From JAGNLV01 sp964612145 (GTDB lineage: Bacteria > Zixibacteria > MSB-5A5 > GN15 > FEB-12): a stretch of 64,000 nt of DNA. Position 1 is the first letter of the stretch; every line of letters starts with the position of its first letter. Location of the stretch: the NCBI GenBank assembly GCA_964612145.1, contig CAZTBP010000012.1, positions 73,508-137,507 of the forward strand. The letters run 5' to 3'. Of this stretch, positions 7,698 to 17,141 are shown piece after piece. The position numbers were made by a program, and so were the translations under genes. The notes beneath the pieces are model-generated. The model was not told the DNA's origin, searched no databases, and saw nothing but the letters and a program-made list of their open reading frames with translations.

Positions 7698-10306
7698 CCG
7701 CAGCGAAAAGTAAAGACAGTTCTCTCACGCCGCTCATGCGGCAGTTTCACGCCGTCAAGGAACAGCATCCCGACAAGATCCTCTTTTTCCGCATGGGAGA
7801 TTTCTATGAAATGTTCGGCGATGACGCCGTGCGTGCGGCTCCCATACTCGGCATTGCCCTGACTTCCCGTTCGCATGGCTCTGATGAACGGATCCCCCTG
7901 GCCGGAGTCCCGTATCATTCATCGGAAAAGTATCTCGCCCGGCTGCTTGAAGCGGGGGAGAAGGTGGTCGTGGTCGAACAGACCGAGGACCCGAAGCAGG
8001 CCAAAGGACTGGTCAAACGGGAGATTGTTGAAATCCTGACTCCGGGGACCGCCACCGTTGAATCAGAAGATGTCGACCGCCGTCCGATGTGGCTGGCAGC
8101 AGTATACGACGGCAAGGGCCGCAGCCTCGGGCTGGCGGCGCTTGATCTTTCAACCGGCTCTTTCGTAGTGGATGAAGGCCCGATCGATGAAATCCAGGAG
8201 CGTATACGCGTGCTGGAACCCCGCGAGGTGTTGTTTCCGTCGGCGGCGCCCGACGACACCGAGCGATCGGAACGGATCGGCCTGACCAACGGTTCGGCAC
8301 TCTTGACCGGTTTCGAGGAGTGGAATTTTGATTACAAGACAGCCAACCGTGAACTCAACGATCATTTCGGAACCAGCACCCTCGACGGGTTCGGGGTGGG
8401 GGACTGCCGGCTGGCTATTGCCGCCGCGGGCGCGGTCTTCCGCTACCTTCGCGAGAATCATCGCGATCAACTCTCACATATCAACGGTCTGACCCGCTTT
8501 GACAACGATGAGCACATGGTGCTCGATTACTCCACCGTTCGCAATCTCGAACTTATCCGCAATATATCCGACGCGACCGAAAAAAACTCCCTTTATTCGG
8601 TGGTCAACAAATGCCACACTCCGGCCGGATCGCGGCGGCTCCAGACCGCGCTGCTTCGACCCTTTCGCACCAAAGCGCGGATCGAGCGACGGCTCTCCGG
8701 GGTCGCCGAACTGGAAAAGAACCGTGAACTCGCCGCCCGTCTCCGAGATCACACCCGCGGTCTTACCGATCTGGAGAAGCTCGCCGGACGGCTCGGGATC
8801 GGTAAACTCAACCCGCGGCAGATGCGCGCCGTCTCCGACGGCTTGAATATTTGTCGGGAGATCGTTGCGACACTTGCCGACTCGCACAGTCCGCATCTAC
8901 GCACCCTGGGCGAGGCCTTTCCTCAGTGCGACGACATCATCTCACGCGTGGACGAAGCATTGGTCGAGGAACCGCCCCTGACACATATAAAGGGCGATAT
9001 CATTCGGCCCGGCTTTTCGAAGAAGCTGGATGACCTTAACGACTCCATTCGCGATGCCCGCCAGTATATCGCGTCGCTGGCCAAGATCGAACGCCAGCGG
9101 ACCGGTATTGCGAATCTGAAAGTCGGGTTCAATAAAGTCTTCGGCTATTATATCGAGGTAACCAGGGCCAATGCTAAGGCTGTCCCCGAAGACTACATTC
9201 GCAAACAAACACTGGTCAATGCCGAGAGATATATCACGCCGGAGCTTAAAGAGAAAGAAGAACTGATCGTCTCGGCCGAAGAGAAAATTTTCAAGCTCGA
9301 AGAAGAACTGTACCTTGAGTTGGTCGAGTACCTCAATACTCGCATAGCAGATATCAAGAGCGCCGGGGATCTTGCCGCCGAAATAGATTTGACCGCCTCG
9401 CTGGCCGAGGTTGCGGTCGAAAACGGGTACACCCGCCCCGAGATTTTCGAGGACGGTCGGCTGCATATCACTGCCGGACGGCACCCGGTGATCGAAGCCG
9501 TTCTGCCGCCCGGATCGTTTGTCGCCAACGATGTCACAATTTCCGCCGACGAGGGCCGCATACATATCCTGACTGGGCCGAACATGTCCGGCAAGTCGAC
9601 CTACCTTCGGCAGATTGGCCTGATCGTTATTCTCGCCCAGATCGGGTCGTTTGTGCCTGCCGAATCGGCGGAGATCGGTTTGGTCGACCGGGTGTTTACG
9701 CGAGTTGGAGCGGTTGACAACCTTGCCCGGGGCCAGTCGACCTTTCTGGTGGAGATGGTCGAAACGGCCAATATCCTGCACAACGCGACCGAACGTTCGC
9801 TCGTACTACTTGATGAAGTCGGCCGGGGAACCTCGACTTTTGACGGTCTCTCCGTAGCGTGGGCGGTGGTCGAATACATTAACGAACACAACCGCTCGCG
9901 CACGATCTTCGCGACCCACTATCACGAGTTGACCGGCATGGAAGAGATCTATGACCAGGTTCGCAACTACCAGGTCCAGGTCAAGAAGTGGGAAGACCAG
10001 GTGGTGTTTCTGCACCAGATTATCCCCGGCGGCTGCGATGACTCGTACGGCATCGAGGTAGCCAGGCTCGCCGGTATCCCGCGCGCGACCATTACACGCG
10101 CCCGCCGGATTCTGCGGCTTCTTGAGTCCGGCAAATTCACCCGCAGTGAATTAGGGCAGACTCTCTACAAAGAGCGCGTGCAGCCGTCATTATTCGACCC
10201 GAAACCGTCGGCAACCGAAGAAAAGATCAAGAAGATCGATCCCGACAACATGACACCGATAGAAGCGCTGAACTTTCTTCGCGAACTCAAAGAGGACCTC
10301 GAATGA
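7694..10306 (+). CDS. mutS: DNA mismatch repair protein MutS
   Basis: Mismatch recognition ATPase of 870 residues, the usual length for MutS1. The N-terminal mismatch-binding domain has the phenylalanine wedge motif FFRMGDFYEMF (about residues 30-40). The ATPase domain carries Walker A GPNMSGKST (about 627-635), Walker B LVLLDEVGRGTSTFDG and the signature THYHEL. The C-terminal helix-turn-helix region follows (GIPRATITRARRIL). It overlaps the preceding SPOR gene and the following mutL gene by 4 nt each (ATGA), so synthesis of MutS and MutL is coupled. Confidence 0.98.
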   Translation: MTAAKSKDSSLTPLMRQFHAVKEQHPDKILFFRMGDFYEMFGDDAVRAAPILGIALTSRSHGSDERIPLAGVPYHSSEKYLARLLEAGEKVVVVEQTEDPKQAKGLVKREIVEILTPGTATVESEDVDRRPMWLAAVYDGKGRSLGLAALDLSTGSFVVDEGPIDEIQERIRVLEPREVLFPSAAPDDTERSERIGLTNGSALLTGFEEWNFDYKTANRELNDHFGTSTLDGFGVGDCRLAIAAAGAVFRYLRENHRDQLSHINGLTRFDNDEHMVLDYSTVRNLELIRNISDATEKNSLYSVVNKCHTPAGSRRLQTALLRPFRTKARIERRLSGVAELEKNRELAARLRDHTRGLTDLEKLAGRLGIGKLNPRQMRAVSDGLNICREIVATLADSHSPHLRTLGEAFPQCDDIISRVDEALVEEPPLTHIKGDIIRPGFSKKLDDLNDSIRDARQYIASLAKIERQRTGIANLKVGFNKVFGYYIEVTRANAKAVPEDYIRKQTLVNAERYITPELKEKEELIVSAEEKIFKLEEELYLELVEYLNTRIADIKSAGDLAAEIDLTASLAEVAVENGYTRPEIFEDGRLHITAGRHPVIEAVLPPGSFVANDVTISADEGRIHILTGPNMSGKSTYLRQIGLIVILAQIGSFVPAESAEIGLVDRVFTRVGAVDNLARGQSTFLVEMVETANILHNATERSLVLLDEVGRGTSTFDGLSVAWAVVEYINEHNRSRTIFATHYHELTGMEEIYDQVRNYQVQVKKWEDQVVFLHQIIPGGCDDSYGIEVARLAGIPRATITRARRILRLLESGKFTRSELGQTLYKERVQPSLFDPKPSATEEKIKKIDPDNMTPIEALNFLRELKEDLE

Positions 10307-12195
10307 ACCGGCCAAACCAGACCGAAAAGCAGCCCCGTCGATGGATCCGCCCACTGCCGGAGCGAGTGGTCAATAAGATTGCCGCCGGTGAGGTCATCGA
10401 GCGCCCTGCCGCCGTGGTCAAGGAACTGGTTGAAAATGCCGTCGATGCCGGCGCAGACCGGATTGATGTAATCATCGAGAAATCCGGAGCGAAGCTGATC
10501 AAGATTGTCGACAACGGATGTGGTATCCCCGAGGAGCAGGTCGAGATTGCTTTTTCCCGCCATGCGACCTCAAAGATATCCGGCTTCGACGATCTCAACG
10601 AGTTGCACTCGTATGGTTTTCGCGGAGAGGCGTTGCCCTCGGTCGCGTCCGTCTCGCGACTGCGAATGGTGACCCGGCCGGTCGATGTTGCCGGCGGCAC
10701 GGAGATCGTGATCGAGGGAGGCGTCCTTCAGTCGCGCAAACCGATTGCCGCGCCGCCGGGAACGACTGTCGACGTTGAGAACCTCTTTTTCAATACCCCT
10801 GCCCGCCGGAAATTTCTCAAGGCTGAATCAACCGAGGCCCGCCATGTTTCCCGGACCTCGATGGCACTGGCACTGGGCCGCTGTGACATTGCCTTTTCGT
10901 ACTCCTCCGGCGGCCGCAGCATCTTTGCGCTGCCGGCGGGACAAACACTCGTCGAGCGCACGCAATCACTGCTGGGACCGAACAAGAAATTCGTCAAGGT
11001 CGACGGAGAGCTCGGCCCCGTGAGGCTGAGCGGTTGTATCGGTCTGCCCGACAATCTGCAGAACAACCGCTATGGACAATTCCTGTTTATCAACAACCGG
11101 TTCATTCAGTCGCCGACCATCAGCCACGCGTTTGTCGCCGGATACGGAGAGTTGATCCCGCGTGGCATGTTCCCGGTCGGCGCCCTGCTGATTGAGGTTA
11201 ACCCGCGCGAGGTGGATGTAAACGTCCATCCTACAAAAACTGAAGTCCGCCTGTCGCACGAACGCGAGGTACACGACGCCGTCTATCGCATCATCAAGGA
11301 GACCCTCCGCCAGGACGGTATCATCCCAGTTTTTCAGGCCCGCCGAGGCCCCGAATCAGCGCCCGGCAGCCACCCGGCAGGAATTTTTCGCCCTGAGCCG
11401 ACACGGCAGAATGACTCGCAGACCTTCATTCCGGGCGTGCACCATGGGGAAGAACTCACTTCTCGTTCGTTGGAGAATCTCTATTGGGGACGGGACACCG
11501 ACAATGCACCCGTGAGTGAACCTCCGGTTTCGGGCGGCGAAATCAGGGTCAACCGCGAAACCGGTGAAGTGCTCGATGATAGCGCGGTATCGCAGCCCGA
11601 CCCTCATCAGGGACCATCATCGGGATTCCGCCTGATCGGCCGTTTTGCCAACCTCTACCTGCTGCTGGAAGTAGGGGAGGAGTTATACGTGGTGGATCAG
11701 CACACCGCCCACGAGCGCGTGCTGTACGAGGAAACGCTGCGCAAGATCGAAAACGAGTCGATCCACGGGCAGACGTTGCTGTTTCCGGCCCAGGTGGAAC
11801 TGTCGCCGGAGCAATTGGCCGTGTTTGAAGAGTCTACCGACATTTTTAACAAATCAGGCTTCACGGTCACGCCGTTTGGCGGCCGGATGGTCAATATCGA
11901 AGCCATGCCGCTGGTTCTTGGCCGGAAGCACAAGTCGCCGGAGAAGGTCTTCCTTAAAATCATCGACGATCTCTCATCGCTTCGCAAAGCCGGTCAGGAT
12001 CTTACAAAGGCGATGGCCGAAACGATCGCCTGCCGCTCGGCGGTGATGTCGGGTGACCGGCTGACTGACCAGGAAGCGATCCATCTACTCCAGGCGCTTC
12101 TGAAGTGCGAGAACAAATACTCCTGTCCGCACGGACGGCCGACGTTTATCCGCATGACCCGTCAGGAACTCGACAAGCAATTCGGCCGTGCCTGA
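10303..12195 (+). CDS. mutL: DNA mismatch repair protein MutL, endonuclease type
   Basis: GHKL ATPase of 630 residues that links MutS to downstream repair steps. The N-terminal half has the ATP-binding motifs (NKIAAGEVIERP, DNGCGI, SYGFRGEAL, NTPARRKF). The C-terminal domain contains VDQHTAHERVLYEE starting at Asp465, the metal-binding nicking motif DQHA(x)2E(x)4E with the usual Ala replaced by Thr, plus ACRSAV and SCPHGRPT, the other conserved elements of endonuclease MutL. This fits an organism without MutH/Dam-directed repair. The linker around residues 345-440 is low in conservation, as usual. The reading frame overlaps both mutS and miaA. Confidence 0.97.
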   Translation: MNRPNQTEKQPRRWIRPLPERVVNKIAAGEVIERPAAVVKELVENAVDAGADRIDVIIEKSGAKLIKIVDNGCGIPEEQVEIAFSRHATSKISGFDDLNELHSYGFRGEALPSVASVSRLRMVTRPVDVAGGTEIVIEGGVLQSRKPIAAPPGTTVDVENLFFNTPARRKFLKAESTEARHVSRTSMALALGRCDIAFSYSSGGRSIFALPAGQTLVERTQSLLGPNKKFVKVDGELGPVRLSGCIGLPDNLQNNRYGQFLFINNRFIQSPTISHAFVAGYGELIPRGMFPVGALLIEVNPREVDVNVHPTKTEVRLSHEREVHDAVYRIIKETLRQDGIIPVFQARRGPESAPGSHPAGIFRPEPTRQNDSQTFIPGVHHGEELTSRSLENLYWGRDTDNAPVSEPPVSGGEIRVNRETGEVLDDSAVSQPDPHQGPSSGFRLIGRFANLYLLLEVGEELYVVDQHTAHERVLYEETLRKIENESIHGQTLLFPAQVELSPEQLAVFEESTDIFNKSGFTVTPFGGRMVNIEAMPLVLGRKHKSPEKVFLKIIDDLSSLRKAGQDLTKAMAETIACRSAVMSGDRLTDQEAIHLLQALLKCENKYSCPHGRPTFIRMTRQELDKQFGRA

Positions 12196-13108
12196 TCTCC
12201 CGCCCATACCGATTATCTGCGGTCCGACCGGCGCCGGCAAGACCGGGGTGGCAGTCGAGGCTGCCAACCGATTCCCGATCGAGGTTGTCTCGGCCGATTC
12301 GCGCCAGATTATCCGCGACCTGAATATCGGAACCGCCAAACCGACTCGCCGTGAACAGGCCGCGGTCCCCATGCACCTTATCGACATAATCGAACCGGGA
12401 GAACGGTATTCGGCCTTTCGCTTTATCGACGATGCCAACGCCGCGATTGAAGACATCCTGAGCCGACAGAGCGTTCCGGTCGTCGTCGGGGGCACCGGGT
12501 TATATCTTCGGGCGTTAACGGAGGGAATTGTCGAGATCGACGAAGAAGACTTGAACATCCGCCGCCGACTCGAGGCGGAGATGGATGAACTGGGACCCGA
12601 GGCGATGCACGACCGGCTGGCCTCGGTTGACCCGATTGAGGCCGGCAAAACTCACCCCAACAACCGTGTTCGGGTTATTCGGGCGTTGGAAATATTCGAG
12701 CTGACCGGTCGTTCCCGTTCTGAATTAGCCGCCACCGGGCGCTATCGGAAGGCGGAATATCCGTTTGTATACTTCTGCCTGGCACCGCCCCGGGGGGAGC
12801 TGTACGAGCGTATAAACCAGCGGGTTGACCGGATGATGGCCGACGGCCTTTTGGAAGAAGTCAGGGGCTTGGTAGAACAGGGTAAAGAGGAAGCGATCCG
12901 GAGAGCCAACGTCATCGGCTACAACGAAATGCTGGGTCATCTCGACGGCAGGTTGACCCTCGATGAGGCCGTGGCCCTGCTCAAGCAGACCCACCGGCGC
13001 TATGCCAAACGCCAGATGACGTGGTTTCGCCATCAAACCGGCGCGATTTTTGCTGAAAACGGAGACAGGGTTTTAGTTGAACTTTTCGGCGCACTGGGCC
13101 GTTTTTAG
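12188..13108 (+). CDS. miaA: tRNA dimethylallyltransferase MiaA
   Basis: Transfers a dimethylallyl group to N6 of A37 in tRNAs that read UNN codons. The 306-residue protein has the P-loop GPTGAGKT (about residues 11-18), the SADSRQI motif (Asp general base region), GGTGLYLRAL and the basic C-terminal KRQMTWFRHQ motif, all in the expected order. Translation starts at GTG 12188 inside the end of mutL (8 nt overlap). The order mutS-mutL-miaA is found in many bacteria. Confidence 0.96.
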   Translation: MPDLPPIPIICGPTGAGKTGVAVEAANRFPIEVVSADSRQIIRDLNIGTAKPTRREQAAVPMHLIDIIEPGERYSAFRFIDDANAAIEDILSRQSVPVVVGGTGLYLRALTEGIVEIDEEDLNIRRRLEAEMDELGPEAMHDRLASVDPIEAGKTHPNNRVRVIRALEIFELTGRSRSELAATGRYRKAEYPFVYFCLAPPRGELYERINQRVDRMMADGLLEEVRGLVEQGKEEAIRRANVIGYNEMLGHLDGRLTLDEAVALLKQTHRRYAKRQMTWFRHQTGAIFAENGDRVLVELFGALGRF

Positions 13109-13214
13109 GAAAAGTCCGGACATCCGTCTATTGGCCTGAGTGACTCGATGTGCAGGATTTGCACAGCGCAATGACCGGTCGACCCGGAAAAATCTTCAGA
13201 TTGACAAATTGCGT

Positions 13215-13244
13215 TTGACCAAATACCTTGCTCGTCAGTATACA
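13215..13244 (+). promoter_or_regulatory. Possible sigma-70 promoter before the lytic transglycosylase
   Basis: TTGACC (13215-13220) and TATACA (13239-13244) are separated by 18 bp in the 216-bp gap after miaA. A second -35-like TTGACA lies at 13201. The rest of this gap shows no gene or clear hairpin. Confidence 0.35.
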
Positions 13245-13324
13245 GGTTGTGGGCTGTCATTGACTTAAGGAGTTGACGACCAGAGCCGATAACAGACAAA
13301 AACTGCATACTTGTGAGAATGTAA

Positions 13325-15553
13325 ATGACATCATTGCGTAACGGCAGCGGCTCAATAGCGGCCGCCCTCCTGATGACTATAGGACTAGTTGCCGCCGCCC
13401 TGCTCTCAGGTTGCGGCGGTCAGGCCGGTATGGCCTCACCACAAACCTACGCCAGCCCCGATACCGGGACGGACAGTGACTCGACCGATGTCTCATCGGC
13501 GGCTGTCGACGAAGGCAGGTCCGATTCCGATGCGCCGGAGCCGGCTCGAACTAATGCGGTCGATCCCGGCAAGACGCCTCCGGAAAAAACCGATAAGTCC
13601 GAGTCCGCTTTGTTTCGCGGTCGGGAGCGTTTAAACGAGAACTCCTCCGGCATCAACAGGCACTACCATATGACCAATGTCGATTCCGCCTCAGCAGTCG
13701 ACGACGAAATCTGGCGTCAGCTTGATTTGGCCGAGGAATACCACGCCATGGGTGTGATCGCCAACCGCGAAGGGAGTTGGGAGGAGGCGCAGTACTATTT
13801 TGAGAACGCCCTGAAGAACCTCGCCGCACTTGACATTGAAAGCGACTCGCTTGAGACGCCCGAGGCGGCTGCATATAGCATCCTTCTCGATGATCTCATT
13901 GCCGATTACCGCGTGACATTGTTGTCGTTGGGGAACCTTCAGGAAGACGTCTCCGCCGCAGTGCTGATCGAGCGGTTTGGCGACCTGGCGCAGAATCTGG
14001 ACGACGACACGCTCGTCGTGTACTCCAATGAAAAAGACAAAGTCACGTACGATATCCCGATCTACATGAATGATCGGGTGGAGAAATCAATCGTCTACTA
14101 TCAGACGGTCGCCCGCGAGGCATTCAAGAAGTTCCTTCGCCGCTCCAAGCGCTACGAGAAGATGATGGTCGATATTATCGATCAGTATGAGCTTCCGCGC
14201 GACCTGGTTTACCTCTCAATGGTCGAATCCGGCTACAACCCGCGGGCGTACTCATGGGCGCGGGCTTCCGGTCTCTGGCAGTTTATCGCGTCAACCGGCC
14301 GTCTCTACAATTTGAACCGCAACTGGTGGATGGATGAGCGTCGCGATCCGATCAAGTCAACGCATGCCGCCTGTCAGTTCCTCAAGTACCTGTATGAGAA
14401 GTTCGGTTCCTGGGAACTGGCTATGGCCGCCTATAACGGCGGTCCGGGACGGGTCAGCCGGACGATCAAGAAGCAGGGCACCCGCGACTTCTGGAAACTT
14501 CACTTGCGCCGACAGACAATGGACTATGTCCCGCTGATCATGGCCGCCACTATCATAGCCAAAGAGCCGGAGAAATACGGCTTTACCGATATCGAATTCG
14601 AGGATCCGATCGTCTGGGACGAAATGGACATCGACAAGTGCCTTGACCTGTCGCAGGTAGCCGATGTTGTCGGGTGCAGTCTCGGTGAACTCAAGGATCT
14701 CAACCCGGAATTGCTGCGCCGTTACACTCCGCCGAATGCGAAAAGCTACAAGCTGAAGATCCCCGTTGGAACCAAGCCAAAACTGCTGGCGGCCTATGAT
14801 GGCCTCGATTCACCAAAGGAGACCAGTTGGGTGCGTCACCAGATCCGTCGAGGCGAAACAGTCAGCACTATCGCGGCGCGCTATGGCGTCTCGCAGTATT
14901 CGATCCTGGCCGCCAACAACCTGAGTCGCCGCTCGACAATTTACGCCGGCAAGACCATCATCGTGCCGGTACCGCTCGACGGCGCCCCCGGCGGTCGTTC
15001 CAACCGCAGTTACGGGGCCAAGAACGGTGTCTATATTGTCCGTTCAGGCGACACCATGTGGGATATCTCTCGCGCCTTTGGCACCAGTGTGGATGCCCTG
15101 CGCCGCATCAACTATATCGAACGCGGCTCACGGATTTATGTCGGGCAGAAGCTGAAAATCCCGTCAAACGCAAAGTATTTCAAGACGAAAAACACCGGCG
15201 GCCCGGCCTATGCCGGCACTTCCGGGAGCGGCAAGAGCGACAAGTATAAAGTTCGCGCCGGCGACACCCTGTGGGATATCGCCCGTCGTTTCGGCACTAC
15301 GACTTCGAAGATCCGCGCCATGAACGGGCTCGGTCGCTCCAGCCGGATCTACCCCGGCCAGGAGTTGCTGATTGACGGCAGTGGCGGTGATGGCGATCCG
15401 CAATACGTTGTTCACCGGGTCAGTCGAGGTGAGTCACTCAGTCTGATTGCACGGAAGTACCGGACCAGCGTCAACTCAATCATCAGCTCCAACAACATTT
15501 CGAATCCGGACCGGTTGCGAGTTGGCGACCGGTTAAAAATTTACACGAACTAA
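13325..15553 (+). CDS. MltD-like membrane-bound lytic transglycosylase with four LysM domains
   Basis: Lipoprotein of 742 residues that cleaves peptidoglycan glycan strands. The signal sequence ends in the lipobox LSGC with Cys30 as the lipidation site. A low-complexity linker (about 31-115) is followed by a helical region, then the SLT domain with catalytic Glu301 in YLSMVESGYNP and the conserved ASGLWQFIASTGR and MAAYNGGPGRV motifs. Four LysM repeats follow (starting near residues 500, 560, 640 and 695; for example VRAGDTLWDIARRFGTTTSK), anchoring the enzyme to peptidoglycan. E. coli MltD has fewer LysM repeats. The stop codon is 11 nt before sppA. Confidence 0.93.
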   Translation: MTSLRNGSGSIAAALLMTIGLVAAALLSGCGGQAGMASPQTYASPDTGTDSDSTDVSSAAVDEGRSDSDAPEPARTNAVDPGKTPPEKTDKSESALFRGRERLNENSSGINRHYHMTNVDSASAVDDEIWRQLDLAEEYHAMGVIANREGSWEEAQYYFENALKNLAALDIESDSLETPEAAAYSILLDDLIADYRVTLLSLGNLQEDVSAAVLIERFGDLAQNLDDDTLVVYSNEKDKVTYDIPIYMNDRVEKSIVYYQTVAREAFKKFLRRSKRYEKMMVDIIDQYELPRDLVYLSMVESGYNPRAYSWARASGLWQFIASTGRLYNLNRNWWMDERRDPIKSTHAACQFLKYLYEKFGSWELAMAAYNGGPGRVSRTIKKQGTRDFWKLHLRRQTMDYVPLIMAATIIAKEPEKYGFTDIEFEDPIVWDEMDIDKCLDLSQVADVVGCSLGELKDLNPELLRRYTPPNAKSYKLKIPVGTKPKLLAAYDGLDSPKETSWVRHQIRRGETVSTIAARYGVSQYSILAANNLSRRSTIYAGKTIIVPVPLDGAPGGRSNRSYGAKNGVYIVRSGDTMWDISRAFGTSVDALRRINYIERGSRIYVGQKLKIPSNAKYFKTKNTGGPAYAGTSGSGKSDKYKVRAGDTLWDIARRFGTTTSKIRAMNGLGRSSRIYPGQELLIDGSGGDGDPQYVVHRVSRGESLSLIARKYRTSVNSIISSNNISNPDRLRVGDRLKIYTN

Positions 15554-15564
15554 GGACAATAGGC

Positions 15565-16467
15565 ATGGCCAAAAAGCGGGATATTGTTATCGGGGTGATT
15601 ATCGCAGTCGTCGTATTCGGCGGTCTGGCGATGTTCGGGCTGGTGTTCATTGGCGTCATGTCTCAGTCCGGTGAGCTTAGTTTCGCCGGTCTGGGCGGGC
15701 GTATCGGAGTGATCGAGGTCTTCGGCACTATCGACGAAGAGATGGGCCGCCCGATCATACGGCAGCTCGATGACTGGACGGAAAACGACAACATCAGGGC
15801 CATCGTAGTGCATGTCAATTCGCCCGGCGGGGGAGTCGCGATTTCCCAGGAAATTCACGACGCTATAAGCCGCGCCCGTGATGTGAAACCGGTAGTGGCC
15901 GCGATGGCCTCGGTGTCCGCCTCCGGAGGCTACTATATCTCCTGTGCGGCGGATCGAATAATGGCCAACGCCGGGACCCTGACCGGCTCAATCGGCGTGA
16001 TTATGTCGTTCCATACCGCGGGCGATCTGCTCGACCGATGGGGAATCGGCACCGAAACGATCAAATCCGGTGAACTCAAAGCGGTTGGCACCTATTCACG
16101 CGATATGACCAAAAAAGAGGAGCTCATGCTTCGCTCGGTCGTCATGGACTCCTACGAGCAATTCGTTGGGGTAGTGGCTGAAGGTCGTGGCATGGAGCGC
16201 GAAGAAGTCTACCCGCTGGCCGACGGTTCGATTTATACCGGCCTTCAGGCCCAGAATCTGGGACTGGTGGACACCCTGGGCGGACTGGTCGATGCCGTGG
16301 GGCTGGCTGCTGAACTGGCCAATATCGATGGCGAACCTCGTGTCGTTCGGCCATATAAGCGCAGGGAAGTCAGTCTTTTCGACCTGATGGGAAACCTGTT
16401 TGAAACAGTGGAGTCCAGCGTAAACAGCCGGCTGGTCGGCCCGGAATTGCTGTATTTGTACCGCTAA
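15565..16467 (+). CDS. sppA: Signal peptide peptidase SppA (36K type)
   Basis: Membrane-bound serine protease that degrades cleaved signal peptides. It has 300 residues, the short single-domain form. One N-terminal helix (about 8-32) anchors it. The catalytic Ser is in ASVSASGGYY (Ser120) and the general-base Lys is Lys172 in IKSGELKAVG; the 52-residue spacing equals that between Ser147 and Lys199 of B. subtilis SppA. GTLTGSIGVI is also conserved. It lies directly behind the lytic transglycosylase and probably shares its transcript. Confidence 0.93.
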   Translation: MAKKRDIVIGVIIAVVVFGGLAMFGLVFIGVMSQSGELSFAGLGGRIGVIEVFGTIDEEMGRPIIRQLDDWTENDNIRAIVVHVNSPGGGVAISQEIHDAISRARDVKPVVAAMASVSASGGYYISCAADRIMANAGTLTGSIGVIMSFHTAGDLLDRWGIGTETIKSGELKAVGTYSRDMTKKEELMLRSVVMDSYEQFVGVVAEGRGMEREEVYPLADGSIYTGLQAQNLGLVDTLGGLVDAVGLAAELANIDGEPRVVRPYKRREVSLFDLMGNLFETVESSVNSRLVGPELLYLYR

Positions 16468-16511
16468 CAGGCAGTTACGGCGATTTTTTCCCAAAAAAAG
16501 CCGAAAAGTTG

Positions 16512-16540
16512 TTGACAATTCCGGCCTGAGTGTGTTCTCT
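16512..16540 (+). promoter_or_regulatory. Weak candidate promoter for the HU gene
   Basis: A perfect TTGACA at 16512-16517 lies in the 198-bp gap between sppA and HU, but the -10 region 17 bp downstream (TTCTCT) is poor. The leader also holds an 8-bp inverted repeat, TTATCTTC (16573-16580) and GAAGATAA (16611-16618). Confidence 0.25.
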
Positions 16541-16665
16541 CTACTGGATGTATCTTTTCGTGCCCCAAAGGGTTATCTTCAAAAGGCCGAAAAATCCGGG
16601 TGTATCGAGAGAAGATAAGAACGATTGAATCTTAATATCGAGTCATATCGTCGAGGGAGGATGTT

Positions 16666-16950
16666 GTGACTAAAGCTGATTTAGTGGAACGAGTTGCCGA
16701 GAAGACGGGTTTAACTCGTACGGACGTCGCGGTTGTCGTCGACTCATTTCTCGACACCGTGAAAAAGTCGCTTGAAACCGGACATAACATCGAAATCCGT
16801 GGTTTCGGCACCTTTAAGGTCAAGTTGCGCAAGGCCCGCAAGGCTCGCAACCCCCGTACCGGAGAGGTGGTGCCGGTCCCGGATCGTAAAGTGCCCGTCT
16901 TCAAGCCGTCCAATGAGTTCAAGAACATGATCACGAAACTGGAAATCTAA
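16666..16950 (+). CDS. hup: HU/IHF-family DNA-binding protein
   Basis: Nucleoid protein of 94 residues that bends DNA as a dimer. It has the typical N-terminal helices (TKADLVERVAEKTGLTRTDV), the signature GFGTFKVK, and the beta-arm with the intercalating proline in RNPRTGE (about residues 62-68). The start is GTG 16666, set by GAGGGAGG at 16653-16660; an ATG at 16661 is out of frame and stops at once. The C-terminal sequence (VPVFKPSNEFKNMI) is standard for HU-like proteins. Confidence 0.95.
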   Translation: MTKADLVERVAEKTGLTRTDVAVVVDSFLDTVKKSLETGHNIEIRGFGTFKVKLRKARKARNPRTGEVVPVPDRKVPVFKPSNEFKNMITKLEI

Positions 16951-16973
16951 CATTACTGCACAACGGAGGATCA

Positions 16974-17069
16974 ATGCCCAGCGGTAAGAAGCGAAAACGG
17001 TTGAAAATCAAGACGCACAAGCGTAAAAAGCGGCGTCGCGCCAACCGTCATAAGAAGAAGAACAAGTAG
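16974..17069 (+). CDS. Small basic bS22/mS38-like (AURKAIP1/COX24 domain) protein
   Basis: A 31-codon gene starting MPSGKKRKR and ending KKKNK; about two thirds of its residues are Lys, Arg or His. It has a strong Shine-Dalgarno (CGGAGGA, 16964-16970) 3 nt upstream of ATG. The pattern, including KTHKRKKRRRANRHKKK, matches the AURKAIP1/COX24 domain family, which includes mitochondrial mS38 and the mycobacterial ribosomal protein bS22 near the decoding centre. By that homology it is probably a small-subunit ribosomal protein. It lies 23 nt after HU, probably on the same transcript. Genes this short are easily skipped by annotation. Confidence 0.8.
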   Translation: MPSGKKRKRLKIKTHKRKKRRRANRHKKKNK

Positions 17070-17141
17070 TACCTGGAACATACTGCTGGGCGGGCCGGCA
17101 GGATAGCCCGCCTGCCCCGGTCGAATTCTCGACCACCTCAT

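Noticed and set aside
13105..13308. Minus-strand ORF of 67 codons after miaA
   Set aside because: No ribosome site, no recognisable motif, Arg/Leu/Ser composition of a random frame.
17089..17112. GGCGGGC/GCCCGCC hairpin after the bS22-like gene as a terminator
   Set aside because: Not followed by Ts; competes with an alternative GGCAGG/CCTGCC stem.
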